Shown here in pieces: positions 29,034-37,397 of a DNA stretch of 64,000 bases. The DNA is from Rugamonas rivuli (lineage in GTDB: Bacteria > Pseudomonadota > Gammaproteobacteria > Burkholderiales > Burkholderiaceae_D). The translations under genes were made by a program, and so were the position numbers. The stretch covers positions 261,248 to 325,247 of the forward strand of contig NZ_WHUF01000005.1 of assembly GCF_009380165.1 (NCBI RefSeq). Direction: 5' to 3'. The notes under the pieces are model-generated. The model did not search any database, was not told the DNA's origin, and was given only the letters and a program-made list of their open reading frames with translations. Position 1 is the first letter of the stretch; each line of letters starts with the position of its first letter.

Positions 29034-30824
29034 ATGCAAGCCACCCTGTCAACCGCCCCCAATCGCGCCATGGGCTTCCTGCTGTTCATTGCCGGCATGG
29101 GAGGCCTGCTGTACGGGATCGATGTCGGCATCATCGCCGGCGCCCTGCCCTATCTGGAGTCGACGGCGTCGGTGGCGTGGAAGCTGACGGCGCAGCAGTT
29201 GGGCTTCATCGTGGCGGCTGTATTGCTGGGCTCCGTGCTGTCGTCGCTGTTCGCCGGTGCGCTGGCCGACCTGGTCGGCCGCCGCGCGGCGATGGTGCTG
29301 GCCGGCGCGCTGTTCACGCTGAGCATACCGTTGATCGCACTGGCCGACGGCTACCTGCCGCTGATGCTGGGCCGTCTGCTGCAAGGCATCAGCGGCGGCT
29401 TGATCGGCGTGGTGGTGCCGCTGTATCTGGCCGAGTGCCTGCACGCGCGCCATCGCGGGCGCGGCGCGGCGCTGTTCCAGCTGCTGCTGACCATCGGCCT
29501 GGTGGCGGCGGCGCTGATTGGCCTGTTCCAGGCGCAGACAGTGGATGCCGCGACGGCGGCGGCGCAAAGCCTGGCCGAAGCCCAGCGCGCGGCCGCCGTG
29601 TTCGCGGCCAAGGACCATGCGTGGCGCAGCATCTTCTGGGTCTGCCTGGTGCCTGGCCTGGTATTCACGCTGGGCGGCCTGCTGCTGTCCGAATCGCCGC
29701 GCTGGCTGGCGCGCAAGGGCCGCACGGCCCAGGCACGCGCCGCGCTGCTGCGCACCCGCCCTGCCGCCGAGGCGGAGGCGGAGCTGCGCGACATCGAACT
29801 GGCGCTGTCGCCGGCAGCGACGGCCAACGCCGGCGCAGGCGACCGTCTGCTGAGCCGCCGCTATGTGCTGCCCTTCCTGCTGGCCTGCCTGGTGCTGGCG
29901 CTGACGCAGGCGACCGGCATCAATTCCATCCTCGCCTATGTGGTGACGATCCTCAATCAAGCCGGTCTGCCCGGCGCCACCGCCAACATGGCCGACGTGG
30001 CGCTCAAGGTGCTCAACGCGGTGATGACGGTGGTGGCGGTGGTGCTGGTGGACCGCAAGGGCCGCAAGTTCCTGATGATGCTCGGCACCGGCGGCATCGT
30101 GGTGGCGCTGCTGGCGGCGGGCCTGCTGTTCCGCAGCGTCGAAGGCGAACAGGCCGACATCAGCGCCATGCTGCAGGCGCGCGCGCAGGGCGACAGCCTG
30201 GTGCTGCGCCTCGATCCGGCCACGCTGCAGGCGCTGGGCGGTACGTCCGGCGAAGGCGCGCCGATGCAGCTGTCGCTGGCTTATTCCTACGGCCCCTTCA
30301 CCAATGTGCAGAGCCGCCGCAGCGACGATCCGGCGCTGCCGGAGCTGCGCCTGGCGCGCGAGGACACGGTGCAGGCGGACAGTGTGATCGGCGCCTTCTT
30401 CCGCCGCCTGCACTTGAATCCCTTCGCCGATCCGGCCGAAGGCGCGAGCGCGCCGCTGCGCATCGAACAGGCCCACCTGTCGGCGGTGCCGCCGGCCACG
30501 CACGGTTGGCAGGTGGCGCTGGCGATCTGCTTGTTCGTCGCCAGTTTCGCCGTCGGCCCGGGCGTGTGCGTGTGGCTGGCGCTGTCGGAGCTGATGCCCA
30601 ACCGTATCCGCTCCAACGGCATGAGCGTGGCGCTGCTGATCAACCAGTTCGTCTCGACGGTGATCGCCGCCGTGTTCCTGCCGACGGTGGGCCAGTATGG
30701 TTACGCCACGCTGTTCTTCTACGGCGCCGGCTGCGCGCTGCTGTACTTCCTGACCGCCACCTTCCTTCTGCCCGAGACCAAGGGCAAGACGCTGGAAGAA
30801 ATCGACGCGCACTTCTCGCGCTGA
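29034..30824 (+). CDS. MFS sugar porter, predicted GalNAc permease, with large periplasmic insertion
   Basis: 596-aa major-facilitator transporter of the sugar-porter family: DLVGRR (79-84), SPRWLARKGR (221-230), DRKGRK (340-345) and the C-terminal PETKGKT signature. Twelve helices are predicted. Most sugar porters are 450-500 aa; here about 120 hydrophilic residues (368-490) are inserted between helices 9 and 10 on the periplasmic side, plus a longer loop (168-197) between helices 5 and 6. The insertion has no motif I recognise. GGAG lies before the ATG at 29034. It ends the rightward aga arm and supplies unphosphorylated sugar to AgaK; substrate is inferred from the operon. Confidence 0.85.
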   Translation: MQATLSTAPNRAMGFLLFIAGMGGLLYGIDVGIIAGALPYLESTASVAWKLTAQQLGFIVAAVLLGSVLSSLFAGALADLVGRRAAMVLAGALFTLSIPLIALADGYLPLMLGRLLQGISGGLIGVVVPLYLAECLHARHRGRGAALFQLLLTIGLVAAALIGLFQAQTVDAATAAAQSLAEAQRAAAVFAAKDHAWRSIFWVCLVPGLVFTLGGLLLSESPRWLARKGRTAQARAALLRTRPAAEAEAELRDIELALSPAATANAGAGDRLLSRRYVLPFLLACLVLALTQATGINSILAYVVTILNQAGLPGATANMADVALKVLNAVMTVVAVVLVDRKGRKFLMMLGTGGIVVALLAAGLLFRSVEGEQADISAMLQARAQGDSLVLRLDPATLQALGGTSGEGAPMQLSLAYSYGPFTNVQSRRSDDPALPELRLAREDTVQADSVIGAFFRRLHLNPFADPAEGASAPLRIEQAHLSAVPPATHGWQVALAICLFVASFAVGPGVCVWLALSELMPNRIRSNGMSVALLINQFVSTVIAAVFLPTVGQYGYATLFFYGAGCALLYFLTATFLLPETKGKTLEEIDAHFSR

Positions 30825-30840
30825 CGGCAGCCCGGGAGCG

Positions 30841-31614
30841 CTAAGCCAGGCAGGCCTCTACCGAACTTTCGAGCAGCGGGAAGTGGCCGCTGTCGATAGT
30901 GCGGAAGACGGCCTGCGGGTACACCGCGCGCCACAACGCGCCGTCATGCTCCGCATCGATCATCGGGTCATGACGGCCGAACACCACCGACACCGGACCG
31001 TTGAACGCGCTGCGCCCCGGCGCCTGGAAGCTGGCGGCGAAATCGTCCGAGATCGCCACCGAACTCGGACCATCGAAGGCGCCAGGCTGATGAAGCACGT
31101 CGAGGAAATGGCGCGGCGCATCGCCGGCGTCCGGGCCGAAATACAGCGACGGCACATCCGGCAGCAGCTGCAGCACGCCGAACACTTCCCAGAACCGCGC
31201 CCTGCCCGGCGCCTCGTCGTAGGCGGCCAGCGCGGCCGCCACTTTCGGCGCATCGGCGTGGCCGGCATTGACGGCCAGCGCATGCCGCGCCAGCCGCAGC
31301 GCGGCCTTCTCCGGATTGTAGGTCGGCGCCAGCAGCACCACGCGCGCCACCGCCTCCGGCGCGTGGTTGGCGATGTAGGTCGCCAGGTGCGCGCCGAAGG
31401 AGCTGGCCATCACCGTCAACGGCGCACCGTGCGCCTGCGCGCTGCGGCGGAACTCGGCCAGCGCCGCCTCCAGCAAATCCAGGTAGGGCCGCTGCGCGCA
31501 CGGCGCGGCCGGCGGCTGCTGCCACCACTGCACCTGCTCCGCCTGCGGGAAACGCGTGCTTTCAATGGCGACGGTCAGGCCCGGGCCGCCGTGCAGATAG
31601 AAAATCGATGCCAT
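30841..31614 (-). CDS. alpha/beta hydrolase-fold protein
   Basis: 257-aa alpha/beta hydrolase. Oxyanion region FYLHGGPG (residues 5-12), nucleophile elbow ASSFGAH (G-x-S-x-G-like, with the first Gly replaced by Ala), and an acid/histidine pair likely in FGRHDPMID and DSGHFPLLE. It is related to proline iminopeptidase/lipase-like hydrolases; the substrate is unknown. The start at 31614 has a strong AGGAGAGGAC box, and an open frame extending further upstream is antisense to the neighbouring peptidase gene. It is convergent with the aga operon (16 nt between stops) and divergent from the M24 peptidase gene. Confidence 0.78.
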   Translation of the reverse strand: MASIFYLHGGPGLTVAIESTRFPQAEQVQWWQQPPAAPCAQRPYLDLLEAALAEFRRSAQAHGAPLTVMASSFGAHLATYIANHAPEAVARVVLLAPTYNPEKAALRLARHALAVNAGHADAPKVAAALAAYDEAPGRARFWEVFGVLQLLPDVPSLYFGPDAGDAPRHFLDVLHQPGAFDGPSSVAISDDFAASFQAPGRSAFNGPVSVVFGRHDPMIDAEHDGALWRAVYPQAVFRTIDSGHFPLLESSVEACLA

Positions 31615-31728
31615 GTCCTCTCCTCGTGTGATGGTGGTCGTGGCGCCAGCGTAACGCAACAGTGCTTTTTTAACAAGCATGCAGCTAGTTGATTGACTTC
31701 GACGGGAACTCTGGGCCACCATGGCCGC

Positions 31729-33045
31729 ATGAAAAAATATCTCCTTGCGATGTCTTTCGCGCTGGCCGCCGCGTCGGTCCCGGCCCAGGTGCTGCCGCTG
31801 CGCGAGCAGGCGGCGGTGGTCAACCAGCTGCTGGCCGAACGCTTCGATACGCTGCTGCCGGACATGATGGAGCAGACCGGCATCGACATGTGGATCGTGG
31901 TCGCGCGCGAGTACAACGAGGATCCGGTGCTCAAGACCATGCTGCCGGCCGAGTGGCTCAACGCCCGCCGCCGCACCGTGCTGCTGTTCTACCGCGACCC
32001 GGCCAGCGGCCGTGTGGACCGGCTGGCGGTGGCGCGCTACAGCGTCGGCAAAAGCATCGCGGCGGCCTGGGACATGCAGAAGTTCCCCGACCAGTGGCAG
32101 GCGCTGGTGGCGCTGATCGCGCAGCGCAAGCCGAACAAGATCGCGCTCGACACCTCGCGCCACTTCGGCCACGCCGACGGCATCGCCCACACCGACTACA
32201 CCGAGCTGCTGGCCGCGCTGCCGGCCGAGTACCGCGCCCGCGTGGTGTCGGCCGAGCCGCTGGCGGTGCGCTGGCTGGAGACCCGCACCACGCACGAGAT
32301 GCAGATCTATCCGCAGCTGATCGACGCCACGCACAAGATCATCGCCGAGGGCTTTTCCGAGCGCGTCATCACGCCGGGCATCACCACCAGCGCAGACGTG
32401 GTGTGGTGGTTCCGCCAGAAGATCCGCGACCTGGGCTACGACACCTGGTTCCATCCGTCGGTGGAGATCCAGCGCCCGAGCCAGAGCGCGGCGCTGGCCG
32501 ACACCGACGTGATCGTGCCCGGCGACCTGCTGCACGTGGACATCGGCATCACCTACCTGCGCCTGAACACCGACGTGCAGCAGCACGCCTATGTGCTCAA
32601 GCCCGGCGAGAGCGCCGCGCCGCCCGCGCTGGTGCAGGCCTTCGCCCGCGCCAACCGCGTGCAGGATATTTTGACGGCGCAGTTCCGCCAGGGCCGCACC
32701 GGCAACCAGGTGCTGGCGGCGGCGCTGGCGCAGGCCCGCGCCGAGGGCCTCAATCCGACCATCTACACCCACCCCATCGGCTACCACGGCCACGCGGCCG
32801 GACCGGCCATCGGCATGTGGGACATGCAGGACGGCGTGCCGGGCAGCGGCGACGAAGCGCTGCGCTACCGCACCGCGTATTCGATCGAGCTCAATGCGGC
32901 GACCACGCTGCCGGGCTACGCGGCGCCGCTGCGCATCATGCTGGAGGAGGATGCCTACTTCGACCAGGCCGGCGTGCGCTACATCGGCGGCCGCCAGAAG
33001 GAGCTGCATCTGGTGCCGCGCCGCGCGCCCAACATCGAGCCGTGA
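31729..33045 (+). CDS. periplasmic M24-family metallopeptidase (Xaa-Pro aminopeptidase-like)
   Basis: 438-aa protein with a signal peptide (MKKYLLAMSFALAAASVPAQ, cut near residue 20) and an N-terminal creatinase-like domain. The pita-bread catalytic domain keeps the usual metal ligands: D in LHVDIGI, D in RLNTDVQ, H in PIGYHGHAAGP, E in SIELNA and E in MLEEDAYF. These fit the M24 D-D-H-E-E pattern, so it should be active on short peptides. The start at 31729 gives a clean signal peptide; an upstream in-frame ATG at 31693 would bury it. It is a single gene, divergent from the hydrolase gene. Confidence 0.85.
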   Translation: MKKYLLAMSFALAAASVPAQVLPLREQAAVVNQLLAERFDTLLPDMMEQTGIDMWIVVAREYNEDPVLKTMLPAEWLNARRRTVLLFYRDPASGRVDRLAVARYSVGKSIAAAWDMQKFPDQWQALVALIAQRKPNKIALDTSRHFGHADGIAHTDYTELLAALPAEYRARVVSAEPLAVRWLETRTTHEMQIYPQLIDATHKIIAEGFSERVITPGITTSADVVWWFRQKIRDLGYDTWFHPSVEIQRPSQSAALADTDVIVPGDLLHVDIGITYLRLNTDVQQHAYVLKPGESAAPPALVQAFARANRVQDILTAQFRQGRTGNQVLAAALAQARAEGLNPTIYTHPIGYHGHAAGPAIGMWDMQDGVPGSGDEALRYRTAYSIELNAATTLPGYAAPLRIMLEEDAYFDQAGVRYIGGRQKELHLVPRRAPNIEP

Positions 33046-33066
33046 GCGGCGCGGGCGGCATGGGCG

Positions 33067-34890
33067 TCAGCCCTTGCGCGTGAAGCCGTCCTCGCTCCAG
33101 GCCTCGCTGCCGACGCCGTGGCGCACGAAGAACAGGCCGTGCGGATCGTACTGCCGCTTGGCGCGCGCCAGCCGCTCGTAGTTGGTTCCCCAGAACGCGC
33201 GCTGCCAATCCTTGATGAAGTAATCGCTCTCCGACACGTAGGAGCCGGCCTTCGGCGCGGCCTTGCGCAACTCCCCCATCGCCCGGCCGATCGATGCAGC
33301 GCGTTCGCGGCCGCGCAGCACCTGCGCCACCGCGTCCTGCTTCGCCTCCGGCATGCCCGGATAGCGCGCGCCGTCGCCGCCGGCGATGATGGCCAGCGCG
33401 AAGGCGTCCAGCACATCGGGATTCATCGCCGTGTCGCGCGCGGCGGCGATGTCGGCGGCCGGGGCGCCGGCCAGTCCCTTGTTGAAGTGCAGGCCGACGC
33501 GCCAGTGCCGCGTGCTGCGGAACAGCGCCTCGACCAACTGCGCCTGCCCGTCGGCGGACAGCAGCGACGCCGGCAGCCACGCCGACTGGTAGCCGTGGAT
33601 GAACCATCCCGCCTCCGCCGCATCGCCCTTCCACACGCCGTGGTGCGCGGGGGCGCCTGGGCGTTCGTCGGCCACCATGAAGCCCGGCGCGTGCTGCTTG
33701 AAGAAGGCCACGTTCCAGAACTGCCGCGCCGGCAGCGCCAGCGCGCGGAACGGTTTGTCCAACGTGTACTCGGGCCGCTCGCGCAGCCACGCCAGGAACG
33801 GCGCCCACGCTTCCTCGGCCTGCTGCTGGTTCAAGCCCTGGAACACCATGGACACGTCCATCTTATTGTCGGTGTTGAAGCCGATCTGCTCGCCCCACTG
33901 CGGCTTGAACAGCGCGCCGGCATAGAAGGCCATCGTCTGCGCGATCAGTGCGCGGTAGGCCTGGTCCGACGCCGCCTTGACGCTGAAGAACACGGCGCCG
34001 AAATGTTCGGGCAGCTCCCGCGTGCGCAGCGTCAGCCGCGTGACCACGCCGACGCTGCCGCCGCCTCCGCCCTTGAGCGCCCAGAACAGCTCGGGGTTGC
34101 TGCTCGCGTTGGCGATGCGCACCTGGCCGTCGGCGGTGACGACTTCGGCTTCCAGCAGGCCGGCGGCGGCCGTGCCGTAAGCCTTGGAGAAGTTGCTGAA
34201 GCCGCCGCTCTGCACCAGCCCCGCGACGCCGACCGTGGTGCAGCCGCCGCCCTGCACGTAGCGGCCGCCGCGCGTGGTGACGGCGTCGTAGGCGTCGATC
34301 CACATCGCGCCCGCGCCCAGCGTCACGGCCGGCTGCGGCGCGGCGCCGCTGCCCTGCGCGACGAAGGCGTCCTGCAAGATGGCCGCGTTCATCTGGCGCG
34401 TCCACACCAGCAGCGAATCGGCCGCGTCCGACGTGCCCTGGTAGCTGTGGCCGCCGCCTTTGACCACCAGCCGCAGATGATGCTCGCGGGCGAAGTTGAC
34501 CGCCGCCACCACATCGGCCGTGGTGCGCGCCACCACCGCGTAGGCGCTCGGCTGCGAGGACCAGGCGTCCAGCCAGCCGCTGGTCTGCGTCAGCGCCGGC
34601 TGGTCGCCGATGGCGAAGGTGTTTTTCAGGGTGGCCAGCGCGGCGCCGCAGGCCGGGGCGCTGGCGGTTGTGTCTACGCTGGCGGCGCAGGCGGCGAACG
34701 GCGCGTCCAGCTTGAGCAGGCGTCCCTCGACGCGCTGCTGCAATTGCTGCCAGGCGGCGGCCGACGGCCAGCCGGCGTCGCCCGGACGCACGCGGCGCAC
34801 CAGCGCGCCGGCGGTGCTCCAGGCCAGCGATGGGCACAATGCCAGCGCCGGCAAGGCGGTGGCGGCCTTCAACAAACTTCTTCTTTTCAT
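33067..34890 (-). CDS. exported FAD-linked oxidase with berberine-bridge domain
   Basis: 607-aa oxidoreductase. N-terminal KRRSLLKAATALPALAL is a twin-arginine-like signal. The FAD_binding_4 domain (about 110-290) contains VVKGGGHSYQG and YVQGGGCTTVGV. The histidine and cysteine in these motifs correspond to the two flavin-linking residues of berberine-bridge-type oxidases, so bicovalent FAD is predicted. The C-terminal BBE domain includes NYERLARAKRQYDPHGLFF. Relatives oxidise sugars, alcohols or alkaloids; the substrate here is unknown. The start at 34890 gives the Tat signal; upstream in-frame codons look unrelated. It is a single gene, and the 252 nt to the phasin gene hold no convincing open frame. 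Confidence 0.85.
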   Translation of the reverse strand: MKRRSLLKAATALPALALCPSLAWSTAGALVRRVRPGDAGWPSAAAWQQLQQRVEGRLLKLDAPFAACAASVDTTASAPACGAALATLKNTFAIGDQPALTQTSGWLDAWSSQPSAYAVVARTTADVVAAVNFAREHHLRLVVKGGGHSYQGTSDAADSLLVWTRQMNAAILQDAFVAQGSGAAPQPAVTLGAGAMWIDAYDAVTTRGGRYVQGGGCTTVGVAGLVQSGGFSNFSKAYGTAAAGLLEAEVVTADGQVRIANASSNPELFWALKGGGGGSVGVVTRLTLRTRELPEHFGAVFFSVKAASDQAYRALIAQTMAFYAGALFKPQWGEQIGFNTDNKMDVSMVFQGLNQQQAEEAWAPFLAWLRERPEYTLDKPFRALALPARQFWNVAFFKQHAPGFMVADERPGAPAHHGVWKGDAAEAGWFIHGYQSAWLPASLLSADGQAQLVEALFRSTRHWRVGLHFNKGLAGAPAADIAAARDTAMNPDVLDAFALAIIAGGDGARYPGMPEAKQDAVAQVLRGRERAASIGRAMGELRKAAPKAGSYVSESDYFIKDWQRAFWGTNYERLARAKRQYDPHGLFFVRHGVGSEAWSEDGFTRKG

Positions 34891-35142
34891 GGGCTCGCTC
34901 TCAGATGTGAAGTCACATCGACACCTTAGTGCAGCGGCCCGGCGCCGGTCCATCGCTATGTGGCGAGACGGACAAGCGCGTGGCGAAGCGGAGAATGTAT
35001 TGACCAGATTAAACGAATGATGCCGCCCGGCTCCAGGGTGGCGAAAACCGCCAGCACCTGCCAAGATAAGGGCAGCGGCGTCCGGCCAGAACGCCAGTCA
35101 AACCATGCTCACCTTGGCCCCACCACCAACCAGGAGAAGTCT

Positions 35143-35676
35143 ATGAATTCGTTTGTGGAAACCATTTCGCCAGCAGCAAAAAATCACGTGGAAGCCCGGA
35201 TCGACTACTTCAGCGACCTGACCGTCGCCACGCTGCAATCGGTACGCAAGCTGTCCGAAGTGAACTTGCAGTTCAGCCGTGACTGGCTTCAGGATTCCAC
35301 CGAAGCCCTGCGCACCGCGCTGCTGACCCCGGCCACCGAACGCGCGCCGGCCGACACGCCGTCGATCGAGCAAGTGGCGCACAAGCTGCAAGCTTGGCAG
35401 CAGCAGCTCAACCAGGTCGCCACCGAGTTCCAGACCAGCATCAACCAGGTGGTGCAGCAGCATGCGCCGCAGGCGGCGCGCACCGCCACCGAGCTGGCCG
35501 AAGCCGTCACGCAGAAAGCCGCCGCCCAGGCCGACCAGCAACTGCGTTTGCATAAGGCTGCGGGCAAGGAAATCCTCGACCAGGCCCACCAGTTCGCCGC
35601 CGTGGCGACGCAAAACCGTTCGATGGAGCAGCCGGCCTCGATGCAGAGCGCCGACGGCGAAGGCAACAAGAACTAG
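35143..35676 (+). CDS. phasin family protein
   Basis: 177-aa helical, polar protein typical of phasins (phasin_2): residues 20-60 include SDLTVATLQSVRKLSEVNLQ and the middle is an alanine/glutamine-rich amphipathic helix. Phasins coat polyhydroxyalkanoate granules and control their size, so the organism probably stores PHA. The start ATG at 35143 has AGGAG 6 nt upstream. Its TAG stop overlaps the TAG of the convergent GST gene within the palindrome CTAG (35673-35676). Confidence 0.88.
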   Translation: MNSFVETISPAAKNHVEARIDYFSDLTVATLQSVRKLSEVNLQFSRDWLQDSTEALRTALLTPATERAPADTPSIEQVAHKLQAWQQQLNQVATEFQTSINQVVQQHAPQAARTATELAEAVTQKAAAQADQQLRLHKAAGKEILDQAHQFAAVATQNRSMEQPASMQSADGEGNKN

Positions 35677-36341
35677 GCTGCCAGGAAGCGTTCCGGGATA
35701 TCGTCAAAGAACGGATACATCGAGAAATATGGTTGCGCCTCGTCCAGCACCCGCTTGACGGACGGCCGGCTCACCAGGCGCTCGAAGTAACTGCCGAGAT
35801 GATGGTATTCCTCCGGGAACGGCAACAGCGTGGCGGCGTAGAACAACGCCGGCGCCGCCGCGCAATCGGCCAGGCTGAACGCCTCGCCGCACATCCAGCT
35901 GCGCGCCGCCATGCGCTTCTCGATCATCTTGTACGCCGTCTTGAGCTTGGTGCGCTCCTTGGTCCGGTCGCACTGCAGGCCGCTCAGGTGCGCGCCGACG
36001 ATGGTCTGCACCGGCTCCTGCACATAGTGGTCGAAGAAGCGGTCCCACAGGCGCACGTCCAGCGCCGCATCCCAGTCGGCCGGTATCATCAACTGCGGGC
36101 CGGGGAAATGGCGGTCCAGGTATTCGATGATGATGGACGTCTCCGGCACGTCGCGGCCGCGCTCGTGGTCGCGCAGCACCGGGAACTTGCACAGCGGCCA
36201 GATCGCCTCCAGCTCGGCGCGGTCGCCCTCCTCGCCCAGGTTGATCAGGCGCTTGTCGAAGGCCGTGCCGTTCTCGTACAGCGCGATCAGCACTTTGTGG
36301 CAGAACGAGGCCAGCGGGTGGTAATACAGGGTCAGGGACAT
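35673..36341 (-). CDS. glutathione S-transferase family protein
   Basis: 222-aa cytosolic GST. N-terminal thioredoxin-like domain (about 1-85) starting LTLYYHPLASFCHKVLIAL, with the serine of LASFCHK at the usual catalytic position, and the cis-proline region KFPVLRD followed by PETSIIIEYLD (ETS binds the glutamate of glutathione). The C-terminal helical domain contains FSLADCAAAPALF. Substrate cannot be read from sequence. It is convergent with the phasin gene, sharing its stop region, and divergent from the MipA gene. Confidence 0.88.
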   Translation of the reverse strand: MSLTLYYHPLASFCHKVLIALYENGTAFDKRLINLGEEGDRAELEAIWPLCKFPVLRDHERGRDVPETSIIIEYLDRHFPGPQLMIPADWDAALDVRLWDRFFDHYVQEPVQTIVGAHLSGLQCDRTKERTKLKTAYKMIEKRMAARSWMCGEAFSLADCAAAPALFYAATLLPFPEEYHHLGSYFERLVSRPSVKRVLDEAQPYFSMYPFFDDIPERFLAA

Positions 36342-36517
36342 GGTCGGCTCCGAAGGTCAGGCACCGCGATGCGGTACCAAAGAATTCAGCAGATGATACT
36401 TCAGACAAGCCGATAGCGGCGCTGCGCAATTGTTGAGACACTTCGCTCCGTCATACGCCGGGCTACCTCCAATCACGCGCCGGCGGACCACCGAACCACC
36501 ACCTCACAGGATATTCC

Positions 36518-37327
36518 ATGCGCCTTGCCATCACCCTTGCCATCGCCTCGCTTTGCGCCATCAGCGCCAACAGCTATGCCGACGCCCTCGACCTGCCGTC
36601 ATCGAATCCGAAAACCGCGCCAGCCGCCGGCGACAGCCTGACGCTGGGCGCAGGCCTGGCCTACGTGCCGGAATACACCGGCGCCAAGAAGAGCCGGGTG
36701 GTGCCGGTGCCCTATCTCGAACGCACCTACGACAACGGCATCTTCCTCAGCACCATGCGCGGCATCGGCTACCAGGCCAACGTCAGCGGCGTGAACCTGA
36801 GCGCGGCGCTGAGCTACGGCGGCGCCCGCGCCGACCACAAGCGCAACATCTTCGACGGTTCCGACTCGCTCAAAGGCATGGGCGACATCCAGGGCGCGGC
36901 GCAGGCCGTGCTGGGCGCGAGCTACCAGCTGGGCACCGTCGGCCTGAGCCTGGGCACCACGCAAAACCTGGCGCACCGCGAGCACGGCGCCACTTACACG
37001 CTGGGCGCGTCGACGCAGCTGTACACCACCGCCAGCGACCAGGTCGGCCTGAGCGTGTCGACCGAATACGCCGACAAGAAGCATATGCAAACCTACTTCG
37101 GCGTGACCGCCGCGCAAAGCGCCACCTCCGGCTACAGGACCTTCACCACCAAGGGCGGCTTCACCAACTTCACGGCCGGCGTCAACTGGAATCACGTACT
37201 GGACAAGAACTGGTCGGTGCACACCGCGCTGGGCGTCTCGCACCTGACCGGCGACGCCGCCGACAGCCCGCTGACCAAGCGCACAACCTCGCCGGTGCTG
37301 ATGACGGGCGTGGCCTACAAGTTCTGA
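36518..37327 (+). CDS. MipA/OmpV family outer-membrane protein
   Basis: 269-aa beta-barrel. The signal peptide is residues 1-22 (MRLAITLAIASLCAISANSYA). The mature part has alternating beta strands and begins with the family pattern LTLGAGLAYVPEYTGAKKSR, and the C-terminus ends in MTGVAYKF with terminal Phe. MipA links the lytic transglycosylase MltA to PBP1B in E. coli; other OmpV relatives are porin-like, so the exact role is uncertain. AGGATATTCC precedes the ATG. A 12-bp palindrome follows before the CPBP gene. Confidence 0.87.
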   Translation: MRLAITLAIASLCAISANSYADALDLPSSNPKTAPAAGDSLTLGAGLAYVPEYTGAKKSRVVPVPYLERTYDNGIFLSTMRGIGYQANVSGVNLSAALSYGGARADHKRNIFDGSDSLKGMGDIQGAAQAVLGASYQLGTVGLSLGTTQNLAHREHGATYTLGASTQLYTTASDQVGLSVSTEYADKKHMQTYFGVTAAQSATSGYRTFTTKGGFTNFTAGVNWNHVLDKNWSVHTALGVSHLTGDAADSPLTKRTTSPVLMTGVAYKF

Positions 37328-37361
37328 TCGGCTGTTTTGATCGACTGGCTGGAGTGATACT

Positions 37362-37396
37362 ATTGAAGGAAATTCAACTTAGCGATTTCCTTCAAT
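37362..37396. repeat. 12-bp perfect inverted repeat abutting the CPBP start codon
   Basis: ATTGAAGGAAAT (37362-37373), 11-nt loop, ATTTCCTTCAAT (37385-37396); the ATG follows one base later. The only Shine-Dalgarno-like sequence, AAGGAAA, lies in the left arm and would be paired. It could be a translational hairpin or an operator. Confidence 0.6.
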
Positions 37397-37397
37397 A

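Noticed and set aside
11229..30824. Genomic island or prophage origin of the GalNAc locus
   Set aside because: No integrase, transposase, tRNA or flanking direct repeats, and base composition looks like the neighbours apart from the AT-rich promoter region. Lateral acquisition remains possible but is not visible.
31615..33009. Extension of the alpha/beta hydrolase frame to 722 codons
   Set aside because: The extension is antisense to the M24 peptidase gene and the hydrolase domain starts at a well-supported ATG (31614) with a strong ribosome-binding site. No real fusion.
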